Below are positions 5,465 through 9,591 of a stretch of 9,591 bases of DNA, piece by piece. Position 1 is the first letter of the stretch, and each line of letters begins with the position of its first letter. The stretch is taken from NCBI GenBank assembly GCA_001940645.1, contig MDVS01000079.1:1-9591 (forward strand). Reading direction: 5' to 3'. Source of the DNA: Candidatus Heimdallarchaeota archaeon LC_3. GTDB taxonomy: Archaea; Asgardarchaeota; Heimdallarchaeia; Hodarchaeales; LC-3. Position numbers and translations under genes: made by a program. The notes beneath the pieces were generated by a model. It made no database searches, was not told where the DNA came from, and saw nothing but the letters and a program-made list of their open reading frames with translations.

Positions 5465-6844
5465 TTAATTGTACTTGTTTAAAGAATAATAGAAATTGTA
5501 GAAGTAATAAATTAATTCATTTAGATGCTGCTTAGAGAATTCGGAATCTAAACCATTATTTAATCTAACTTTCCCAAATAACAGCGAGTTCATTTGAGTT
5601 TTTTGTTTTTCGATTTCAAATAATTTAGTATAATTTGGTAAACTAAGATCTTTTGATTTACTAATAAAATCATTTAAAATTGTAAGAGAATCTTGAAATA
5701 GACCACTGATTAAGAAATGTTTTATTTTTAATAAGTTTATTTTAAAAATGGTAGATATCGAAGAATATTTTTCTGCCAATTTTTCCATTAATAGCAGTTT
5801 ATCAAATAGTTCATCAAAAACTTCTTTTGACATTTCGATTTGTAATCTCTTAAGAATTTTTTCAATAAATAACTCATTCATAATAAAAATGTATTTAATT
5901 TCAACATTTTGGTAATTTTTAGATTCTAAAAAGTTTTTTAGAATCATTTCTTGGTTTTTATAATCATTAAACCAGATAGCATTAATAATATTATAAAAGA
6001 CGTCATTTTCTCGTAATGTTCTTTCATAATTCTGGTATTTTATTTGAAAATATTCATCTACTCTTAATTGATCTTGAAAATGAAGTACCAATCCGATATC
6101 GATTAAATTTTTACAGATATAATAATAATTCTTGACCTTTTCACTAAAATTCAAACTTATTTTAAATGTTTCAATACTAACTTCAGATTTATTCATGGCC
6201 TGATGTACAGATCCGATTTGATTTATAATAACTGGTAGATAATTGGAGAATTCAGAATCTTGTGCAATGCTCAGAGCTTCATTATAAGTCTCCATACAAA
6301 GGCTGTATCTACCTTGTTCCATATAAATACCCCCGATTAATAGAAGAATTCGTAATTTAGTTTTTTCTAAAAAATCTTGATAATCATTACTCACTATATC
6401 TTGATAATAATTTAATCCATCCTCGTAGTTTCCATTTAGAAAGTAACAGTGGTATTTTTCAATATAAAACAAGTGGAGTAAATGTTTTAAATTTAATGTC
6501 TTAACTGATTGTTGTAACAGTTCAGAAATTCCTCTCTCAATGAGATTTAATGCATTAGCTATGTTTTTTTGAATAATTTCTTTTCTTGATAGATAATATA
6601 AAACAAAGAGTCTTATCTCCGTGTTGTTATAAAATTTCTTTTGTAAATATAACAAAATTTCTGATAATAATGCAAAATCTCTCTTGAGTAATAAATTCTC
6701 AATCATTTCTAAAAGCTGATGAGGAGGGTAAATATCATTTTGTACATTTTGAATATCAAGTTGAGTGGTGAAATCGGAGTGATCACTATCTGTTTGTGGC
6801 ATATCTGTATAAGATCCTTGAGACAGCAATAATTTGCCATTCAT
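5465..6844 (-). CDS. TPR-like helical-repeat protein
   Basis: The product is 459 residues from the ATG at 6844; a TTG two codons upstream (6850) is less likely. The first 40 residues are polar and Asp/Gln-rich and look disordered. The rest is almost entirely helical. TPR-like units are best seen at about 122-152 (Y-x-x-x-FLNGNYEDGLNYYQDIV), 164-195 (LLLIGGIYMEQGRYSLCMET followed by YNEALSIA) and 204-235 (IINQIGSVHQAMNKSEVSIE followed by TFKISLNF). They show the A/G-x-x-Y-x-x-x-G-x-Y-x-x-A-x-x-x-Y-x-x-A-L pattern. The C-terminal half is helical without clear repeat signatures and ends in an aromatic segment (YYFYNFYYSLNKYN). No enzymatic motif, signal peptide or TM segment is visible. It should act as a scaffold or adaptor. 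It follows the nuclease-like gene on the same strand after a gap of about 180 bp that contains a palindrome, so it may have its own promoter. Function is unknown. Confidence 0.75.
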   Translation of the reverse strand: MNGKLLLSQGSYTDMPQTDSDHSDFTTQLDIQNVQNDIYPPHQLLEMIENLLLKRDFALLSEILLYLQKKFYNNTEIRLFVLYYLSRKEIIQKNIANALNLIERGISELLQQSVKTLNLKHLLHLFYIEKYHCYFLNGNYEDGLNYYQDIVSNDYQDFLEKTKLRILLLIGGIYMEQGRYSLCMETYNEALSIAQDSEFSNYLPVIINQIGSVHQAMNKSEVSIETFKISLNFSEKVKNYYYICKNLIDIGLVLHFQDQLRVDEYFQIKYQNYERTLRENDVFYNIINAIWFNDYKNQEMILKNFLESKNYQNVEIKYIFIMNELFIEKILKRLQIEMSKEVFDELFDKLLLMEKLAEKYSSISTIFKINLLKIKHFLISGLFQDSLTILNDFISKSKDLSLPNYTKLFEIEKQKTQMNSLLFGKVRLNNGLDSEFSKQHLNELIYYFYNFYYSLNKYN

Positions 6845-6950
6845 TCGCAATAAATTAAGAATTAAGATATCGAATAGTGTTTTGATTTTTCAATTAATTA
6901 AAAAAACTTCCTTTCATTATAACTGTTTCTTTATTTTTGTAAAGAATTAT

Positions 6951-6962
6951 ATCATTAATGAT
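6951..6962. promoter_or_regulatory. Perfect 12-bp palindrome between the nuclease-like and TPR genes
   Basis: ATCATTAATGAT is self-complementary and lies about 107 bp upstream of the TPR gene start, next to a second short palindrome CTTTAAAG (6963-6970). It may be an operator for separate control of the TPR gene. AT-rich palindromes of this size also arise by chance. Confidence 0.25.
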
Positions 6963-7022
6963 CTTTAAAGCCTAATATGATTAACATCGAACTTTTGAAA
7001 CCAAATATTATCGATCAAGTTT

Positions 7023-7961
7023 TTAATTTAACATGATCTCACTTTCAATTTTATTAATCAGGTATTTCATATCTTGTTTTTCAAAAATCTGCTTATCTCT
7101 TTGGGTAAATGTCATATCATTTAAATTTTTTCTTCCTTTAACAGGTCTAACAATTCTTTCGATTATTTGATTTTTATTAATACAATAAAATTTCCCTATT
7201 GTATAATAATGAATAATTACCCAAGGATTGTTTGCTTGGTATACCCATGTTGGCTTAATTCCTAATATTCGATCTTTTGTGGCCATTTTACCGTTTGAGG
7301 ACTTTATTTGTATTTCATAGAACACAGGATTATTGTTTTTATAGGATTTTATAAGTAAATCAGTACCGACGTCCACGACTGGTCTATATATTTCTAAACC
7401 TGCTTCAAGAAATTTTTTTTCTACAGTTAATTCACTTCTTTTACCACGCATTATATTTTTTATCCTTCTTTTAAGACCAGGTTGGACTACATTAAACGAC
7501 TGCTTTAAATCATCAATTTCATCTTCCTTTGATTCTAATTCTCTTATTTTGACTTCAAAATTATCTAATATGTATATAAATTGGTCTTGATCTATTATCT
7601 GATCAATCGGAACTTCAGTTTCTTCTAAATTCCATTTTTCGAGTTCTGTAGAAGATAGAATAAACATGAACTCAAAAGGGGAATAAGAGACGTTAATTTT
7701 TTCACGAGATGTTGTTTTAATCAAAGACATTGCTTTTCTTACTTGAACTTCAATAAATTCATAATATTCAATGACTTTTTCATATTTTGAATTGAAATAA
7801 TCTCTAAAGCTCTCTAAATTAATCTTTTTTTCTTCTAATAGACTTAGAAATTCATTTTCTTCATGATAGATGAATATCTCATCTGTGTCGATATTATACT
7901 TTATCTGAAGATAGTTAAACTTTTGGTCAATTAATTTTTGATATAAATCGTGGATGTTCAT
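7023..7961 (-). CDS. PD-(D/E)XK nuclease-like protein with a long charged helical N-terminal region
   Basis: The product is 312 residues from the ATG at 7961. Residues 1-160 are charged and mostly helical, with no recognised family; 133-155 ('LDNFEVKIRELESKEDEIDD') is a probable coiled coil. The C-terminal domain (about 165-280) has the restriction-endonuclease-like core. It starts with a helix containing E177 and E181 (KRSELTVEKKFLEAGL). Next comes 'EIYRPVVDVGTDLLIK' with D201 as the likely metal-binding Asp. Then 'VFYEIQIKSSNG' gives E216-x-Q218-x-K220, the second acidic strand and catalytic Lys. The position before x-K is Gln, as in the D...QxK version found in Mrr-type enzymes. The motif VD-x-G-x-D-L...(Y/F)-x-I-Q-x-K-(T/S)-S is common in uncharacterised archaeal and phage-defence proteins. 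A DNA-cleaving role is inferred. Its possible partner is the TPR-like gene downstream on the same strand. A TATA-like element and a GGAAG lie just upstream. Confidence 0.72.
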   Translation of the reverse strand: MNIHDLYQKLIDQKFNYLQIKYNIDTDEIFIYHEENEFLSLLEEKKINLESFRDYFNSKYEKVIEYYEFIEVQVRKAMSLIKTTSREKINVSYSPFEFMFILSSTELEKWNLEETEVPIDQIIDQDQFIYILDNFEVKIRELESKEDEIDDLKQSFNVVQPGLKRRIKNIMRGKRSELTVEKKFLEAGLEIYRPVVDVGTDLLIKSYKNNNPVFYEIQIKSSNGKMATKDRILGIKPTWVYQANNPWVIIHYYTIGKFYCINKNQIIERIVRPVKGRKNLNDMTFTQRDKQIFEKQDMKYLINKIESEIMLN

Positions 7962-7988
7962 AATTCTTCATTTATCTTCCTTATTAAT

Positions 7989-8000
7989 TGTTTAAAAAGC
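7989..8000 (-). promoter_or_regulatory. Candidate TATA box for the nuclease-like gene
   Basis: The minus strand carries CTTTTTAAAC about 30-38 bp upstream of the ATG at 7961. This predicts a transcript start near 7968 and a very short leader. It is a weak match in AT-rich sequence. Confidence 0.25.
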
Positions 8001-8168
8001 AATAATTACTAAGTGATATAATTATTCACATTCTTCATTTAGATGTAAGAAGAAATAAGGATGAATTAGCAATAATTAATTTGAATTTTAAATAAGTGAT
8101 CGATGATTTGAACTTTTTCACAAGAATCAGATTCAATAACCTCACTCCTGATTGGGATAAAATTTGAG

Positions 8169-8183
8169 TGATTACGGTAATCA
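8169..8183. promoter_or_regulatory. Perfect 15-bp dyad in the divergent intergenic region
   Basis: TGATTAC-G-GTAATCA has perfect 7-bp arms around a single central base. It contains more G/C than its surroundings, which makes it less likely to be a chance AT palindrome. It lies 208 bp upstream of the nuclease-like gene and about 300 bp upstream of the Rag-like gene, a plausible binding site for a dimeric regulator. Confidence 0.4.
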
Positions 8184-8267
8184 AAAGAAATAATTAATTA
8201 GAAGATAATTTGATTTTATTATTTAAAATATGCATACAAGAACAATATTACAGTAAATTATATAAAA

Positions 8268-8414
8268 ATGTTCAATTATTTGAACAAAAAGAATAATTTA
8301 ATAGGAACTAATTCGATAAAAAAATTAGGAAAAACATCATTACAAATAATTAAATTTGATTTAACTGGTGAGCTTACAAATAAATTTAAAGTCGAGCATG
8401 ATTTAGATAATTAA
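8268..8414 (+). CDS. Possible 48-residue small protein (weak)
   Basis: An ATG-started frame runs to a TAA at 8412-8414 and encodes a basic N-terminal half (MFNYLNKKNNLIGTNSIKKL) and a more structured 'GKTSLQIIKFDLTGELTNKF' before an acidic end. No family is recognised. The nearest TATA-like sequence (8257-8266) is so close to the ATG that it would start transcription inside the ORF. There is no ribosome binding site. It may be a genuine microprotein, a remnant, or a chance ORF. Confidence 0.2.
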   Translation: MFNYLNKKNNLIGTNSIKKLGKTSLQIIKFDLTGELTNKFKVEHDLDN

Positions 8415-8482
8415 TATTTTCATATTTAATTTTTACTTTATTTACTTAACATTTTACTATGTAATGGCAAAAGACGATTTAT

Positions 8483-9591
8483 ATGATATTAGAATTTCAG
8501 ATATACAGCTTGTTCGAAGAAAAGTTATTTGAAAAAAATTTCCACACGGTTATATCTCCTGATCAAACTATGATTATCAATAATACTATTCCTTCCTTAA
8601 TCAGAATTATAAAGAATCTCTTCAATATCAAAAGCATAAATTCGAAAGTATTTTCTATTGCGGGTATAAATATACACTTTAAGATTTTTAATGAAAGCAT
8701 ATATGTAATAATAACATCTATAGGGTCAACTGCTTCTATTTTTGACGATTTTATTAAAAAAATAGACGCTACTATCAAAGATATTCTTGGTTTGGCACCA
8801 ATTTTTGATTTAAAATCTAACCGATATTTTCTAAGAAAATTAGAATCTCTAAAAATTCTTGCCGAGGAGAATATTCAAGAGAAGAAACACTCACAAATAG
8901 GAGAAAAGAGTCAAGAAATTTCTGTTATGAGACAATCACTTGTTAATCAAGGTAAAAACAAGTATTTAATTATGGGAGCGGCATCAGCAGGTAAGAGTTC
9001 AATAATAACTCAATTTTTTGAAAGTTGGAATCAGGAGCAATTATTAAACATTAAACCAACGGTATTATCTGCGATTAAACATTTCGATGATAGTTACACT
9101 AAAGAATCATTTTTAATTAGGGATTTAGCAGGACAAGCAGTTTATAGGAAGAAACATTTAGAGGATCCAAAGAATTTTGAAAATGTTAACAGTTTAATAT
9201 TTGTGATCGATATCCAAGATACGAAAAACAATAGCATTGTTCAAGCATATTTCATTGATATTTTAAATAAACTAAAGACTCAAAAACAAAATCCATTAGT
9301 ATCAATCTTCTTACACAAGTACGATCCGTCAATCAGAGAGAAAATATCTAATCAATTGTTATTTTGGATAGTATGGTTAGAAGAGATTTTTAGTAAAGAG
9401 GAATATCGATCCTTACATTTAAATTTTCATCTCTCATCTATACTAGATAGTACAGCTAAAGAAGCTTTAGCACGGACATTATTATTTACTCTTCCTCATT
9501 GGTTCTTGGGTCAAACTATTCAAAATGAGCTAATCATTAAATCAGCTAATAGTCTATATCCAGTGTTTGGACAATTTCACAAAGTTCTAAC
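8483..9591 (+). CDS. Rag/Gtr-like GTPase with N-terminal longin-like domain (3' end outside window)
   Basis: An open frame of 369 codons runs from the ATG at 8483 off the window end without a stop. Residues 1-105 form a longin-like alpha/beta domain: strands 'LEFQIYSLFEEKLFEKNF' and 'GINIHFKIFNESIYVIITSI' with helices between and after. A charged linker helix (110-155) follows. The GTPase domain starts at about 160: G1 'YLIMGAASAGKSSI' (GAASAGKS at 165-172), G2 Thr193 (KPTV), G3 'LIRDLAGQAVYR' with D214-x-x-G217-Q218, then LIFVIDIQDTK, and G4 LHKYD (H278-K-x-D281). H-K-x-D instead of N-K-x-D is a hallmark of Rag/Gtr GTPases. So is the G5-like 'HLSSILDSTAKEALARTL' (318-334), which resembles the Rag 'TSIYDxSxxEAFSxVVxxL' segment that leads into the C-terminal roadblock domain. 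The roadblock domain itself would continue beyond the window. Catalytic Gln218 is kept. Cytosolic, or recruited to membranes through its longin-like/roadblock partners. Confidence 0.82.
   Translation, partial: MILEFQIYSLFEEKLFEKNFHTVISPDQTMIINNTIPSLIRIIKNLFNIKSINSKVFSIAGINIHFKIFNESIYVIITSIGSTASIFDDFIKKIDATIKDILGLAPIFDLKSNRYFLRKLESLKILAEENIQEKKHSQIGEKSQEISVMRQSLVNQGKNKYLIMGAASAGKSSIITQFFESWNQEQLLNIKPTVLSAIKHFDDSYTKESFLIRDLAGQAVYRKKHLEDPKNFENVNSLIFVIDIQDTKNNSIVQAYFIDILNKLKTQKQNPLVSIFLHKYDPSIREKISNQLLFWIVWLEEIFSKEEYRSLHLNFHLSSILDSTAKEALARTLLFTLPHWFLGQTIQNELIIKSANSLYPVFGQFHKVL

Larger units (their letters stand above)
7962..8482. other. Divergent intergenic region between nuclease-like and Rag-like GTPase genes
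   Basis: About 520 bp, very AT-rich, separating genes transcribed away from each other. It contains a perfect dyad at 8169-8183, a TATA-like stretch at 8257-8266, and one weak small ORF at 8268-8414. Nothing else is supportable. The size is generous for two promoters, so a regulatory element, small RNA or decayed gene could be present. Confidence 0.4.

Noticed and set aside
8464..8532. ATG-started 22-codon frame (MAKDDLYDIRISDI...) overlapping the Rag-like GTPase start
   Set aside because: It ends after 22 codons, and the GTPase frame gives a good longin-like N-terminus from the ATG at 8483. I cannot fully exclude a frameshift that would make 8464 the true start.
8563..8778. Minus-strand ORF of 71 codons, very hydrophobic
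   Set aside because: It lies entirely antisense to the longin-like domain of the Rag-like GTPase. Its hydrophobicity comes from antisense Lys/Asn/Asp codons.
1..9591. Insertion sequences, transposases or rRNA
   Set aside because: No transposase motifs, long terminal inverted repeats or rRNA-like conserved blocks were seen on either strand.

Overview
The window is AT-rich (about 30% GC by eye) and looks like an archaeal contig, most likely from an Asgard archaeon. The clues are two eukaryote-like small GTPases (a Ras/Rab-type and a Rag/Gtr-type), longin-like domains, a B-box-like zinc finger joined to a membrane hairpin, TATA-box-like promoters placed for leaderless or short-leader transcripts, and almost no Shine-Dalgarno sequences. 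I can support 'Asgard-like archaeon' from protein content, but not a lineage below that.

Layout. 1-2.0 kb: the end of a DUF4177-like gene, then a hypothetical gene with broken reading frames (158-683), an intact B-box/two-TM/zinc-ribbon protein (773-1306), a frameshifted minus-strand remnant of a DUF3883/NOV_C-type domain (1337-1677), and a broken plus-strand fragment with an acidic tail (about 1693-1988). Frame breaks are concentrated here. 2.0-3.6 kb: a small winged-helix protein (minus), a Ras-like GTPase (plus), and a short longin-like protein (minus) that overlaps the GTPase tail to tail. 4.0-5.2 kb: a long-chain flavodoxin (minus), divergent from an HxlR-family repressor (plus), with inverted repeats between them. 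5.4-8.0 kb: two minus-strand genes, a PD-(D/E)XK nuclease-like protein followed by a TPR-like helical-repeat protein. 8.0-8.5 kb: a mostly empty divergent gap with a perfect 15-bp palindrome and one weak small ORF. 8483-end: a Rag/Gtr-like GTPase with an N-terminal longin-like domain, open at the window edge.

How the genes may work together (inference): the HxlR regulator probably controls the divergent flavodoxin gene. The GTPases and longin-like domains fit the expanded small-GTPase signalling or endomembrane-like repertoire known in Asgard archaea. The nuclease-like/TPR pair, together with the decayed NOV_C-type remnant, has the look of an accessory or defence-type neighbourhood, but no recognised complete defence system is present. 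I see no rRNA, tRNA, CRISPR array or intact transposase.
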